30,378 nucleotides of DNA from a virus, in IMG/VR virus record IMGVR_UViG_3300022748_000038, positions 1 through 30,378 of that record; one strand, written 5' to 3'. Positions within the stretch are counted from its first letter, which is position 1; each line of letters begins with the position of its first letter. The notes beneath the pieces were generated by a model, which did not search any database, was not told the origin of the DNA, and was given only the letters and a program-made list of their open reading frames with translations. Below, piece by piece: positions 13,365 through 21,862 of the stretch. Made by a program: the position numbers and the translations under genes.

Positions 13365-13868
13365 ATGAAGATCGAATGTATTTTGAAACGTGAAGGCGGC
13401 TCAGTCGTCGACCTCGGCGGCATCGAGTACCACTTTGAACCCGTCGCGGATGGCGCCCATGTGGCTGACGTCGCTGACGAAGCCCACATCGACCGCTTCC
13501 TGAGCATCTCGGAAGGTTACAAGCTGTATCACGGCAAGGGCACGCCCAAGGGCACACCCAAGCAGATCGGTGAGCTGGAGCCGGTGAACGTGCCCGCACC
13601 CGCAGGCACCAAGCCTGTTGGCGCACTGTCGGGTAGCGACGAGCTGCCCCCACAGTTTGAGATCAACGGCCAGACCATCACCCAGCTCGAGGCCGTGCAA
13701 GCCGCCTTCGCAGCGTCCGGCATGACCTCCGACGAGTGGAACGAGCTCGACAGCTCTGAGCGCACCGCAAAGATCGAGATCGCCTTGGACACCATGGAAG
13801 AGGCCGACGAACCCGAAGAAGTCAAAGCTCCGGTCGCCGCCAAGAAAACCACCGCGAAGAAAAAATAA
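13365..13868 (+). CDS. Hypothetical head-region protein with Lys-rich tail (167 aa)
   Basis: ATG 13365 follows CGGAGA. The N-terminal 50 residues are a small beta unit (KIECILKREGGSVVDLGGIE, YHFEPVADGAHVADVADEAH) ending at SEGYKLYHG, a type of short protein found beside capsid genes in many phages. Residues about 95-145 are helical and acidic (ITQLEAVQAAFAASGMTSDE), and the tail is AAKKTTAKKK. No activity known. It lies just after the terminator, so it begins the next transcription unit, but I see no convincing promoter in the 23 bases between. Confidence 0.7.
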   Translation: MKIECILKREGGSVVDLGGIEYHFEPVADGAHVADVADEAHIDRFLSISEGYKLYHGKGTPKGTPKQIGELEPVNVPAPAGTKPVGALSGSDELPPQFEINGQTITQLEAVQAAFAASGMTSDEWNELDSSERTAKIEIALDTMEEADEPEEVKAPVAAKKTTAKKK

Positions 13869-13871
13869 GCC

Positions 13872-14537
13872 ATGAGCATCCCCGTTCAGGACATCCTCGA
13901 CCGCGTAACCGACCTCTTGCTCGACAAGGACAGGGGGGCGGATGAAGCACGCTGGGTCGATGAGGAACTGCTGCGGTGGATCAACGACAGCCGCATGGCG
14001 ATCATCACGCGCAAGCCCTCGGCCTGCTCGAAGGTCGCCGTGGTGGCTCTCGTGGCTGGCAGCCACCAGACGATCCCGTCGAATGGCGTCCAGCTTCTCG
14101 ACATCGTTTGCAACATGGGCATGGACGGCGCCACACCGGGCCGCTCCATCCGTCGCACGGACCGTCAGAACCTCGATGACGACGACCTCTACTGGCAGAG
14201 CGCAACGCAGAAGGTCGAGATCAGCCAGTTCACCTATGACGACCGCACGCCCAAAGACTACTTCGTGTCGCCGCCTGCCAAGGCTGGCACACAGATCAAG
14301 ATTTCCCACGCGGCCATCCCCGCCCAAGTGAACAGCACGAGCGACACGCTCGACGTTGGCCTCGAGGTGATGGATGCCGTCGTGAACTACGTCGCCTTCC
14401 GCGCCAAGTCCAAGGACACCGAGTACGCCAACGCCGCCGAGGCCGCAGGCTTCTACGGTGCGTTTGGTGACGCCCTCGGCGTGCAGACCCAGACACAGGC
14501 TGCCGCTTCGCCCAACCAACCCGGTAACAGCGTATGA
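13872..14537 (+). CDS. Head-tail adaptor, DUF6682-like (221 aa)
   Basis: The sequence follows the DUF6682 adaptor pattern: VQDILDRVTDLLLDKD, WVDEELLRWINDSRMAIITR, KPSACSKVAVVALVAGSHQT, IPSNGVQLLDIVCNMGMDG, IRRTDRQNLDDDDLYW, and YVAFRAKSKDTEYANAAEAA. Such proteins form the ring joining portal to tail in podoviruses. It begins three bases after the previous stop, and its own stop overlaps the next start (14534-14537), matching a head-completion operon. Confidence 0.8.
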   Translation: MSIPVQDILDRVTDLLLDKDRGADEARWVDEELLRWINDSRMAIITRKPSACSKVAVVALVAGSHQTIPSNGVQLLDIVCNMGMDGATPGRSIRRTDRQNLDDDDLYWQSATQKVEISQFTYDDRTPKDYFVSPPAKAGTQIKISHAAIPAQVNSTSDTLDVGLEVMDAVVNYVAFRAKSKDTEYANAAEAAGFYGAFGDALGVQTQTQAAASPNQPGNSV

Positions 14538-15160
14538 GCTCGCTCGATTCCTTCCTCGGCTATGTTCGCCCATGGGCACCGGGCGTGCCCGACCCGACCG
14601 CCTACAAGGCGATCCGAGGTGCGGCCATCGAGTTCTGCGAGCGCACGCGCTTGTGGAAATACGAAGACGACTTTGACGTCACCGTCGAGGACTGCAATTC
14701 CGGCATCTTCACGCCCAACGGCTCCGTGGTGCACGACATCGAGGTGGTGCTGCACAACGGCCATGAGCTCTTCCCCAAGGCGACCCGCGACCTCGACACG
14801 CTCGAAAAGGGCTGGCGCACCGGCGAAACCTCGGGCGGCATCCCCAAATATTTCACCCAGATCGACCAGTCCACGCTGCGCATCGTGCCCGCGCTGGAAG
14901 GCCATCTGTATCTCTGCCTGCGCCTCAAGCCGTCACAGGACACCACCGACATCCCTGACTTCATCTCACGCGAATACAACGAGGTGATCGGCTGGGGTGC
15001 GCTGGGCCGCATCCTGACCATTCCCGGCCAGTCCTACTCGAACCCCGAGCTGGCCACGTACTACTCACAAAAATTCACCGACAAGCTCAATGGCTTGTCG
15101 AACAAAGGCACGACGGGGCAGCAAAACGCGCCCAAGCGCAGCCGTGGCCGTTATTTCTAA
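14534..15160 (+). CDS. Tail/connector accessory protein (208 aa)
   Basis: The N-terminus (SSLDSFLGYVRPWAPGVPDP, AIRGAAIEFCERTRLWKYED) and the repeated beta segments (IEVVLHNGHELFPKATRDLD, YFTQIDQSTLRIVPALEGHL) match a protein that regularly follows the DUF6682 adaptor in phage late operons and is probably a second connector or tail-tube component. The C-terminus is basic (KRSRGRYF). ATGA overlap with the adaptor indicates coupled synthesis. The precise role is inferred from gene order. Confidence 0.65.
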   Translation: MSSLDSFLGYVRPWAPGVPDPTAYKAIRGAAIEFCERTRLWKYEDDFDVTVEDCNSGIFTPNGSVVHDIEVVLHNGHELFPKATRDLDTLEKGWRTGETSGGIPKYFTQIDQSTLRIVPALEGHLYLCLRLKPSQDTTDIPDFISREYNEVIGWGALGRILTIPGQSYSNPELATYYSQKFTDKLNGLSNKGTTGQQNAPKRSRGRYF

Positions 15161-15169
15161 GGAGCCTTC

Positions 15170-15598
15170 ATGTCGTCTTCATTTGTAAAATACCAATGCT
15201 TCGTTGAGAACTTGGCCGAGAAGGTGCATAACCTTGCGTCCGATACCTTAAAGGTAGCGCTGACCAACACCGCACCCAACGCGGCCACACACGCTTTGCT
15301 GGGTGACATCACCGAGATCAGCGGCGGCAACGGCTACACCGCAGGAGGCAACCAGACCGTGCAGAGCTCGTCGGCTCAGTCGGGCGGCGTCTACACGCTG
15401 GCCTCTGCCGATCCGGCCACATGGACCGCCTCGGGTGGCTCCATCGGTCCCTTCCGCTACGCCGTGCTCTACAACGCCACGCCGTCGAGCCCCTTGAAGC
15501 CACTGATCGGCTATTGGGACTACGGCTCCAGCATCACGCTCAACGAGGGTGAGACATTCACCGTCGATCTCGGCGCGTCCACACTGACACTCACCTAA
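15170..15598 (+). CDS. Phage structural protein, beta-rich (142 aa)
   Basis: ATG 15170 has AAGGAG (15160-15165) upstream. The protein begins VKYQCFVENLAEKVHNLASD and continues TLKVALTNTAPNAATHALLG, DITEISGGNGYTAGG, a pattern I recognise from small virion proteins coded between adaptor and fibre genes. The remainder is strand-rich (FRYAVLYNATPSSPLKPLIG, SITLNEGETFTVDL). No enzymatic motif. Probably a tail or decoration subunit. Confidence 0.7.
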   Translation: MSSSFVKYQCFVENLAEKVHNLASDTLKVALTNTAPNAATHALLGDITEISGGNGYTAGGNQTVQSSSAQSGGVYTLASADPATWTASGGSIGPFRYAVLYNATPSSPLKPLIGYWDYGSSITLNEGETFTVDLGASTLTLT

Positions 15599-15615
15599 GC
15601 ATCGCAGGGTAGACC

Positions 15616-16698
15616 ATGCCCGGAGCGTTAAACGCGTTTGCGCTCAACGGCGCGGCCATCAACGGAGACGGTAGCCAAAGCTACTTCGTCTCCGCTGACG
15701 CTGGCGCTGTTGCGCTGGCAGGCTCAAGCGCCGCGCTCCTGCAAGGCAAGAAGGTCTACGCCGACGCGGGTAGCGTCACGCTCACCGGCCAAGCGGCCAC
15801 CATCCTCAAGACCTACCGCCAGCCCGCCGACGCGGGTGACGTTGCGCTGGCAGGGCAAGCCGCCACGCTGCTCAAAGGCTACAAAGCAGCCGTCACGGCT
15901 GGGGCCTTCACCTTCGCGGGGCAGAGCGCATCGCTGTTGGCCACGCGCTATCAGGCCGTCGGCGCAGGCAGCTACGCGCTTGCCGGATCAAACGCAGCGC
16001 TGCTCCATGCTCACCTCGTCGCCGCTCAGGCCGGTGCCTACACGCTCACCGGCCAAGCCAGCACAGGACGCCACACCTACGTCATCAAGGCTGACGCCGG
16101 TGCTGTGGCCGAGGCAGGCAGCAACGCCGCGCTCAAGTCCACCCGCATCGCCCGCGCTGGGGCCGGAAGCTATGCCCTTGCAGACCAGACCGCCCGCACG
16201 CTCTGCGGACGCGTGGTGCTCACGCAGGCAGGCGCATACGACTTCACCGGCTTCGACGTTGATCTGCGCAAGGGCATCGCCCTCGTGGTCGGCAGCGGCT
16301 CGTTTGAAGTGGCAGGCAGCGACGCGATCACCGCGTATGGCCGCCGCTTCCCCGTCGATTCCACCGCGTACAGCGTCAGCTTTGACGACGCTGGCTTCAT
16401 CCGAAATTACCGCATCACACTGGATCGCGGGCAGTTTGCAAGCTATGGCGAAGTCGCGGAGCTGTTTACAGGCATCTTCGCGATTGTCTTGGATCGTACT
16501 TTCAAGGTAAAATTCGAGGCAAGGCAGTTCGCATCGCTCGAACGCGACAAATCAATGTCCGTGCCCGCAGATGTGCGCGAGAGCGTTTCCCTTGCGGACA
16601 ACCGGAATATGTCGGTGAGCGACGAAACCCGCATGTTTTTTGTGCCGAGAGACAATCGCACGCTTGTGGCTTCTTCCGGTGAAAGGGATTTCCAATGA
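15616..16698 (+). CDS. Structural protein with ten 22-residue repeats (360 aa)
   Basis: After a 26-residue head, residues 27-246 consist of ten consecutive units of exactly 22 residues with consensus ADAG(A/S)(V/Y)xLxGQxAxLLxxxxxx. Examples are ADAGAVALAGSSAALLQGKK, ADAGSVTLTGQAATILKTYR and VGAGSYALAGSNAALLHAHL. The regular small-residue pattern suggests a beta solenoid or stacked beta turns. Residues 290-360 carry a second, looser repeat (DKSMSVPADVRESVS, DNRNMSVSDETRMFF, DNRTLVASSGERDF). It lies between adaptor and fibre genes and is probably part of the tail or a fibre stalk. The stop overlaps the next start. Confidence 0.8.
   Translation: MPGALNAFALNGAAINGDGSQSYFVSADAGAVALAGSSAALLQGKKVYADAGSVTLTGQAATILKTYRQPADAGDVALAGQAATLLKGYKAAVTAGAFTFAGQSASLLATRYQAVGAGSYALAGSNAALLHAHLVAAQAGAYTLTGQASTGRHTYVIKADAGAVAEAGSNAALKSTRIARAGAGSYALADQTARTLCGRVVLTQAGAYDFTGFDVDLRKGIALVVGSGSFEVAGSDAITAYGRRFPVDSTAYSVSFDDAGFIRNYRITLDRGQFASYGEVAELFTGIFAIVLDRTFKVKFEARQFASLERDKSMSVPADVRESVSLADNRNMSVSDETRMFFVPRDNRTLVASSGERDFQ
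15694..16353 (+). repeat. Ten tandem 66-base coding repeats
   Basis: The DNA encodes ten units of 22 codons without a single insertion or deletion between units. Units differ markedly in nucleotide sequence, so the array is old and kept in length by protein structure rather than freshly amplified. The last two units (from about 16222) are the most diverged. Confidence 0.75.
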
Positions 16699-16976
16699 TT
16701 ATCGGCATGGCCCAAAAGCAGCCCGCTGAGTACCTCGACTACAACGTGGACTTCACGGAGTGGATGCCCGAGGACGACGAGATCGCAGAAGCGACCGTCA
16801 CCGTCTTACCCGATGGCGAGCTCACCGCAGACACCATTTCCATTATGACGCCCATCGTCAAATTCTGGGCCGCCGGTGGCGTCACCGGAAAAACCTACAA
16901 GCTCACCGTCAAGATCACGACCGCCAATGGCCGGATCAAAGAGGACGAGCTCAAAATTCGCGTAAGGGAATATTGA
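16695..16976 (+). CDS. Fibre-tail adaptor-like protein (93 aa)
   Basis: The protein is one immunoglobulin-like unit: YLDYNVDFTEWMPEDDEIAE, ATVTVLPDGELTADT, VKFWAAGGVTGKTYKLTVKI, TTANGRIKEDELKIRV. This Asp-Trp start and the WxxGGxxGxTYxLTxxITTAxGR core match phage fibre-tail adaptors. It sits immediately before the tail fibre gene and overlaps the repeat-protein stop by four bases, consistent with linking fibre to tail. Confidence 0.75.
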   Translation: MIIGMAQKQPAEYLDYNVDFTEWMPEDDEIAEATVTVLPDGELTADTISIMTPIVKFWAAGGVTGKTYKLTVKITTANGRIKEDELKIRVREY

Positions 16977-16977
16977 T

Positions 16978-18717
16978 ATGACCAGACTGGTTCGATTTTC
17001 AAACAATGCGGTTTCAAACCTCGCCGCCAACCTGACAAACGTAGCCACGAGCTTGTCCGTCACATCCGGCGACGGCGCGAAGTTTCCAGCGCTGTCGGCA
17101 GGTCAGTATTTCATGGCCACCATCGTGAAGGCGGACGGTTCGACAGAGGTTGTGAAAGTCACGGCCCGCTCGACCGACACCCTCACCATTGCTCGCGCCG
17201 CTGAACCCGTCGCTGGCGCATCGACCGCTTACGCCTTCTCGGCAGGCGACCGCATCGAGGCGCGTTTGACCGCTGGCGTGCTCGGCACTGAGATCGACCG
17301 CCTCGACGCAGCCGCGATCATCGGCACGCTCAACAAGAACGCCGACTACACCGTGTTGGAGGCCGACGTCACCTCGCTGATCCGCGTCGATACGAGCGGC
17401 GGCACACGCACGATCACGCTGCCGCAGATTTCCGCGCTGACTGCGGACTTCGACATCATTATCGACAAGGTGACGAGCGATGTGAACGCCGTCACCATTG
17501 CCCGTCAAAGCACGGACACAATTAACGGCGGTACGCTCTACACCTTGACCGCTCAGTACCAGAGCGCGTGGGTGGTGGCCGACCGCTCGACAAACACATG
17601 GTCCGTCATTCAATCCAACTCGAACGGCGTCGGCGTGAACGCCATCGTCGATGAGGGCACCGGCTCTGGCGCTTCCACCATCACGCTTTCTGTCGATCCC
17701 GGTAGCATCAACAACGTCGATGTCGTCATCGGTGGCGTGCCTCAACTCAAATCCACCATGAGCCTCAGCGGCACCACGTTGACCGTCGGTGGCGCTATCG
17801 CGTCGGGCGTGAAGTGGATGGCCAAATACTGCGTGCCGCTCTCGATTGGCACGCCTGCCGACGGAACGGTGACGACGATCAAGTTGGTCGACAATGCGGT
17901 AACGACCGTCAAGATCGCCGACGCCAACGTCACGACCGTCAAGATTGCGGACCTGAATGTCACGACGGCAAAACTGGCCGCCAACGCCGTGACCTATGCA
18001 AAAATGCAGAGCGTCACCGCAGGCAAGGTGCTTGGCCGCGACACGTCTGGTGCCGGTGTGGTTCAGGAGTTGCCGATTGCTGTCACTTCTGGCGGAAACG
18101 TTGGCTTTGGTACATCGACCCCAGCTCGCAAGCTAACCGCGTATGACACGGGAATTTTCCCAATTTCTGTTGAATCAAACAATGCCGATGCTGTTGCTAT
18201 CGAACTTAAACACAGTAATTCACGAGCATGGGCAATTGCCGTAGCTGGACAAACCAGTGCCGTTGGTCAGACCGCAGGTAACTTGTATTACTATGATATG
18301 CAAGCGGGCGTGGTTAGGTGCATTATTGACACAAATGGCGACTTCAAATTCAACTCAGGCTACGGTTCAGCCGCCACCGCCTATGGTTGCCGCGCTTGGG
18401 TGAATTGGAACGGTACTGGAACTACTGGGGCCAACCAAACTATTCGTGGCAGCGGAAACGTCAGTAGCGTTTTTAAAAACAGTACTGGCGATTACACCAT
18501 TAACTTTGCTTCCGCCATGCCTGATGGCAATTACGGCGCTGTAGGTCAAGGCATTGGAAGGGTCACAACAGATTTGTCATGGGGTACAACAATCAAAGGC
18601 ACAGCAAGTACAGGGCCAGCGCTACAGTCAACCACGCAACTTCAAGTTGTTACTGGAAGTATGTCAAACGGAGGCTCATCTGATATGGCCGAAGTTAATT
18701 ATGCAATCTTCCGATAA
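16978..18717 (+). CDS. Tail fibre / receptor-binding protein (579 aa)
   Basis: The N-terminus (MTRLVRFSNNAVSNLAANLT, DGAKFPALSAGQYFMATIVK) is a common virion-anchoring domain. Residues about 298-345 are trimerising repeats (TTIKLVDNAVTTVKIADAN, VTTVKIADLNVTTAKLAANA). The C-terminal 110 residues, ACRAWVNWNGTG-like then NVSSVFKNSTGDYTINFASA, MPDGNYGAVGQG, form a receptor-facing tip seen in many fibres. From about 18100 base composition turns AT-rich while the first two thirds are GC-rich, so the tip was probably acquired separately. AAGGGA precedes ATG 16978. Confidence 0.85.
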   Translation: MTRLVRFSNNAVSNLAANLTNVATSLSVTSGDGAKFPALSAGQYFMATIVKADGSTEVVKVTARSTDTLTIARAAEPVAGASTAYAFSAGDRIEARLTAGVLGTEIDRLDAAAIIGTLNKNADYTVLEADVTSLIRVDTSGGTRTITLPQISALTADFDIIIDKVTSDVNAVTIARQSTDTINGGTLYTLTAQYQSAWVVADRSTNTWSVIQSNSNGVGVNAIVDEGTGSGASTITLSVDPGSINNVDVVIGGVPQLKSTMSLSGTTLTVGGAIASGVKWMAKYCVPLSIGTPADGTVTTIKLVDNAVTTVKIADANVTTVKIADLNVTTAKLAANAVTYAKMQSVTAGKVLGRDTSGAGVVQELPIAVTSGGNVGFGTSTPARKLTAYDTGIFPISVESNNADAVAIELKHSNSRAWAIAVAGQTSAVGQTAGNLYYYDMQAGVVRCIIDTNGDFKFNSGYGSAATAYGCRAWVNWNGTGTTGANQTIRGSGNVSSVFKNSTGDYTINFASAMPDGNYGAVGQGIGRVTTDLSWGTTIKGTASTGPALQSTTQLQVVTGSMSNGGSSDMAEVNYAIFR

Positions 18718-18731
18718 GCAAGGGCAACCAA

Positions 18732-19247
18732 ATGAACTCAATTATCATTTTTTCAAACGATAACGGCGCACTGGTTTTTGTGTATCCGTGCGAATGTGGC
18801 CTATCAATCGAGAATATTGCTCGTAAGGATGTTCCAGCTAATAAGCCTTTTCTGATTGTGCCCGACAATCAAACGCCAAAAGATCATTTATTCTTTGATG
18901 CGTTTGAAGCCGACTTCTCAAATCCGCACGGCTACGGAATCGGCCCACAAGCATGGTTCATCGAGCAGTACGAAGCCGAGATCGCTGCGATCAACGCCGA
19001 GACTGGCCCCGCTGAACCGCAGGCCTTGGTGGCCGCCAGCATCGACGAGGCAGAGCTGCCCGAAGAGCTGACGCCAGAAGAGCGCGAGGCCGCGTATGCC
19101 GAGCTCGTGGCCTTCGTTGATGCCACCAATGAGCAAAACGCAGCCCAGCACGCCGTGGCTGTAGCTCAGTGGGACGCCAACAAGGCTGCCCGCATCGCCC
19201 AGCTCAACACCCAGATCGCAACCCAACAAGCGGAGATGGCAGCATGA
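18732..19247 (+). CDS. Tail fibre assembly-like protein of mosaic origin (171 aa)
   Basis: Residues 1-70 (IIIFSNDNGALVFVYPCECG, LSIENIARKDVPANKPFLIV, FFDAFEADFSNPHGYG) resemble the short proteins coded after phage fibres that help fibre folding or assembly. Residues 75-171 are Ala/Glu-rich coiled coil (ELTPEEREAAYAELVAFVDA). The DNA coding the first half is AT-rich like the fibre tip, and the second half is GC-rich like the rest of the genome, with the change near 18930-18960. Function as an assembly partner is inferred. Confidence 0.7.
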   Translation: MNSIIIFSNDNGALVFVYPCECGLSIENIARKDVPANKPFLIVPDNQTPKDHLFFDAFEADFSNPHGYGIGPQAWFIEQYEAEIAAINAETGPAEPQALVAASIDEAELPEELTPEEREAAYAELVAFVDATNEQNAAQHAVAVAQWDANKAARIAQLNTQIATQQAEMAA

Positions 19248-19474
19248 TTACCGTGAACATCGACAAGGCCAAGGGCATCGCGCACGACATGCGCCGTGCC
19301 GCCCGCGCCGAGGAATTCAAACCCTTCGACGACATCATCGCCAAGCAAATCCCCGGCACGACTGCACAGGACGCCGAGGCCGCCCGTCAGGCGATCCGCG
19401 TCAAATACGAAGTGGTCCAAGCCGCCATCGAGGCGGCTGGCACAGTGGACGAAATCAAAGCGGCACTGCCGTAA
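19244..19474 (+). CDS. Small conserved fibre-cluster protein (76 aa)
   Basis: Starts at ATG 19244 in ATGA. The sequence MITVNIDKAKGIAHDMRRAA, RAEEFKPFDDIIAKQIPGTT, IEAAGTVDEIKAALP is a conserved all-helical protein regularly found next to tail-fibre genes in proteobacterial phages. Function unproven; location suggests fibre assembly or virion association. Confidence 0.75.
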   Translation: MITVNIDKAKGIAHDMRRAARAEEFKPFDDIIAKQIPGTTAQDAEAARQAIRVKYEVVQAAIEAAGTVDEIKAALP

Positions 19475-19486
19475 TCAGGGAGGCGT

Positions 19487-20092
19487 ATGCCGTTAACACA
19501 AATTGATCCAAGCATGATCCCAACAGACGCAATCAACGCGTCGCATATCGCCGCTGGCGCAGTCGGGGCCTCTGAAATTGCCGACGGCGCGGTGGGCAAT
19601 GCAGAGCTCGCTGCGGACGCCGTGACGCAAGACAAGGTGGCGACGGGTGTGGGTGGCGAAGGTCCGACTTTCTCGGCCTTCCGAAACACAAGCACCCAGA
19701 CCGTCACCAGCGGAGTGGCTACCAAAGTTCAGCTCAACGGCGAAGACTTCGATACGGCCAATGCTTTTGACAGCGCGACCAACTTCCGCTTCCAGCCAAG
19801 CGTGGCAGGCTACTACCTTGTTACGGGGCGTATCGCCGCAAGTGCATCAAGCGGAGGCACGGTTTCAAACCCCCTGATCTACAAAAACGGTTCGTTCTTG
19901 CTGAATGGTCAGCCCTACATTCCGCCGTCGGGTTCAAGCAGCATGACGACGACCGTCGTAGGCCTTGTGTACCTCAACGGCTCTACGGACTACGCGGAGT
20001 TGTGGGCCAACATCACGGGTGCTGGAACGATCACGATCTCCAACGGAACTGGCGTAACCTTCTTGCAAGGCACATTGGTGCGAGCCGGTTGA
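19487..20092 (+). CDS. Second fibre with C1q-like head (201 aa)
   Basis: The N-terminal 50 residues are heptad-like trimerising repeats (INASHIAAGAVGASEIADGA, VGNAELAADAVTQDKVATG), the same class as in the main fibre. Residues 58-201 fit a C1q/TNF jelly roll: FSAFRNTSTQTV, VQLNGEDFDTANAFDSATN, FRFQPSVAGYYLVTGRI, VVGLVYLNGSTDYAELWANI, FLQGTLVRAG. Such domains form trimeric knobs on phage head fibres or tail tips and bind surface ligands. AGGGAGG lies before ATG 19487. Confidence 0.78.
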   Translation: MPLTQIDPSMIPTDAINASHIAAGAVGASEIADGAVGNAELAADAVTQDKVATGVGGEGPTFSAFRNTSTQTVTSGVATKVQLNGEDFDTANAFDSATNFRFQPSVAGYYLVTGRIAASASSGGTVSNPLIYKNGSFLLNGQPYIPPSGSSSMTTTVVGLVYLNGSTDYAELWANITGAGTITISNGTGVTFLQGTLVRAG

Positions 20093-20118
20093 TAGACCAC
20101 ATTCAGGATTGACGCACC

Positions 20119-21861
20119 ATGACCGCTCTTCGCTTCGGCCAGTTCTCGGGGGAAGTCCCCAAGCTCATTGCACGCTTGCTGCCCGACAGCGGAGCGCAGC
20201 AGGCTGAGAACGTGCGTCTCGACGATGGCGGCCTTACGCCCATCCGAAAGTCGCGCCAAGAGCACGTCTTCACTGGCATGACGGACATTCAGACCGTCAC
20301 CAAATTTGGAGACACGTGGCTGGCGTGGGACACCGTGGTCAATGCCGTGCCCGGCCCCGTGGCCGAGGACCGCCTGTACTACACGGGCGACGGAGCGCCC
20401 AAGATGCGTGTCGGCACCACCGTCTACGATCTGGCCGTGCCCTACCCATCGACTGCGCTCACCGCAGCCGTCACCGGCATCGGCACAGGCGACGTCACGA
20501 CACGCCTCTACGTCTACACGTGGGTGACAAGTTTTGGCGAAGAGAGCGAGCCCTGCCCCATCTCCAACGAGGTCAACTGGCAGGCAGGGCAAACCCTCAC
20601 ACTGTCGGGCTTTGCCTCGACACCCACTGGACGCGGCATCACCAAGCAGCGCATCTACCGCTCGCAGAGCTCGAACCAGTCCGGCACTGATCTCTTTTTC
20701 ATCGCCGAGCGCAACGCCTCGACATCCAACTTCGTGGACACCTATGCGCCCGACCAGTTCGGTGAGGTGCTGCCGTCACGCGACTGGAACGCCCCGCCTG
20801 ACGACCTGCAAGGCTTGATCGCCCTGCCCAACGGCATGATGGCCGCTTTCCGTGGCAAGGAGCTGTGCTTCTGCGAACCGTACCGCCCGCACGCTTGGCC
20901 CGAGAAATACCGCCTGACGTCCGCCTTCGAGATCGTGGGCCTTGGCGCTTACGGAACGACCGTGGTGGCTGGCACCAAGGGTTATCCCTATGTCGCCTCG
21001 GGCAACGCGCCCGAAGCCATGATCGAAGAGAAGATCGAGGTCAACCTGCCCTGCATCAATGGGCGCGGCCTCGTCGATCTCGGCTACTCCGTCGCCTACC
21101 CATCGAATGACGGCCTCGTGGTGGTGAGTAATGGCGGCGCGACCGTGGCCACCGACAACCTCTTCACACGCCCGCTTTGGCAGCGTCTATCGCCCTCGAC
21201 CATCGTGTCGGCTCAGTTCACGGGCCGCTATTTCACGAGCTATTGGTATCTCGATACCGACGGCGTGACGGTCAACGAGGGTACATTGGCCATCGACCTG
21301 ACAGGCCAACAGCCTTTCGTGCTGCGCTATCCGTTCAAGGCCGACGCCTTCTATTACGACCTGCCAACTGGCCAGCTTTACTACGTCATGGGCAACACCC
21401 TGTACGAGTTCGACGCGCTCGGTCAGCAAAACGAGATCATCACGTGGAAGTCCAAGCGCGTCGTGCTGCCAGCACCGGCCAGCATGGGCGCGATCCTCGT
21501 CGAAAGCGGCACGCTGGAATCACCTGAACAAAAGCAGGCCCGCCTCGACGCCATCGCCGCCATCGAGGCCTACAACGCTGGCTTGCTCGCATCCGACAGC
21601 ATGGGCAGCGAGATCGACGGCGCAGCCATCGACACCTTCTCCATGAACGGCGACCCGCTCAAGCCGTTGCCTGCGCCGCCCTTCGTGTCGGTGAAGGTCT
21701 ACGCCGACGGCGCTTTGGTTCGCACCGTTTCGACCATGGACAAGGTGCAGCGCATCGCGGGCAACCGCCGTGCCCGTATCTGGGAAATCCAAGTCAACGG
21801 CACGGCCCAGATCGAGCAGATCACCATGGCTGCCACCGTCCGCGAATTGAACGAGGTCTAA
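20119..21861 (+). CDS. Large virion protein, probable tail component (580 aa)
   Basis: The protein is strand-rich along its length: MTALRFGQFSGEVPKLIARL, VRLDDGGLTPIRKSR, RLYVYTWVTSFGEESEP, RLTSAFEIVGLGAYG, TTVVAGTKGYPYVASG, then VYADGALVRTVSTM near the end. The repeated short beta segments look like a propeller or tail-tube/needle-hub protein of podoviruses (comparable in place to P22 gp10). A helix (residues about 472-495) interrupts the C-terminal third. I am confident of a structural role, not of the exact part. Confidence 0.65.
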   Translation: MTALRFGQFSGEVPKLIARLLPDSGAQQAENVRLDDGGLTPIRKSRQEHVFTGMTDIQTVTKFGDTWLAWDTVVNAVPGPVAEDRLYYTGDGAPKMRVGTTVYDLAVPYPSTALTAAVTGIGTGDVTTRLYVYTWVTSFGEESEPCPISNEVNWQAGQTLTLSGFASTPTGRGITKQRIYRSQSSNQSGTDLFFIAERNASTSNFVDTYAPDQFGEVLPSRDWNAPPDDLQGLIALPNGMMAAFRGKELCFCEPYRPHAWPEKYRLTSAFEIVGLGAYGTTVVAGTKGYPYVASGNAPEAMIEEKIEVNLPCINGRGLVDLGYSVAYPSNDGLVVVSNGGATVATDNLFTRPLWQRLSPSTIVSAQFTGRYFTSYWYLDTDGVTVNEGTLAIDLTGQQPFVLRYPFKADAFYYDLPTGQLYYVMGNTLYEFDALGQQNEIITWKSKRVVLPAPASMGAILVESGTLESPEQKQARLDAIAAIEAYNAGLLASDSMGSEIDGAAIDTFSMNGDPLKPLPAPPFVSVKVYADGALVRTVSTMDKVQRIAGNRRARIWEIQVNGTAQIEQITMAATVRELNEV

Positions 21862-21862
21862 G

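Noticed and set aside
15694-16353. Tandem 66-base repeats as a CRISPR or minisatellite
   Set aside because: No short identical repeat with unique spacers. The units are diverged and keep an open reading frame, so the repeat is at protein level.
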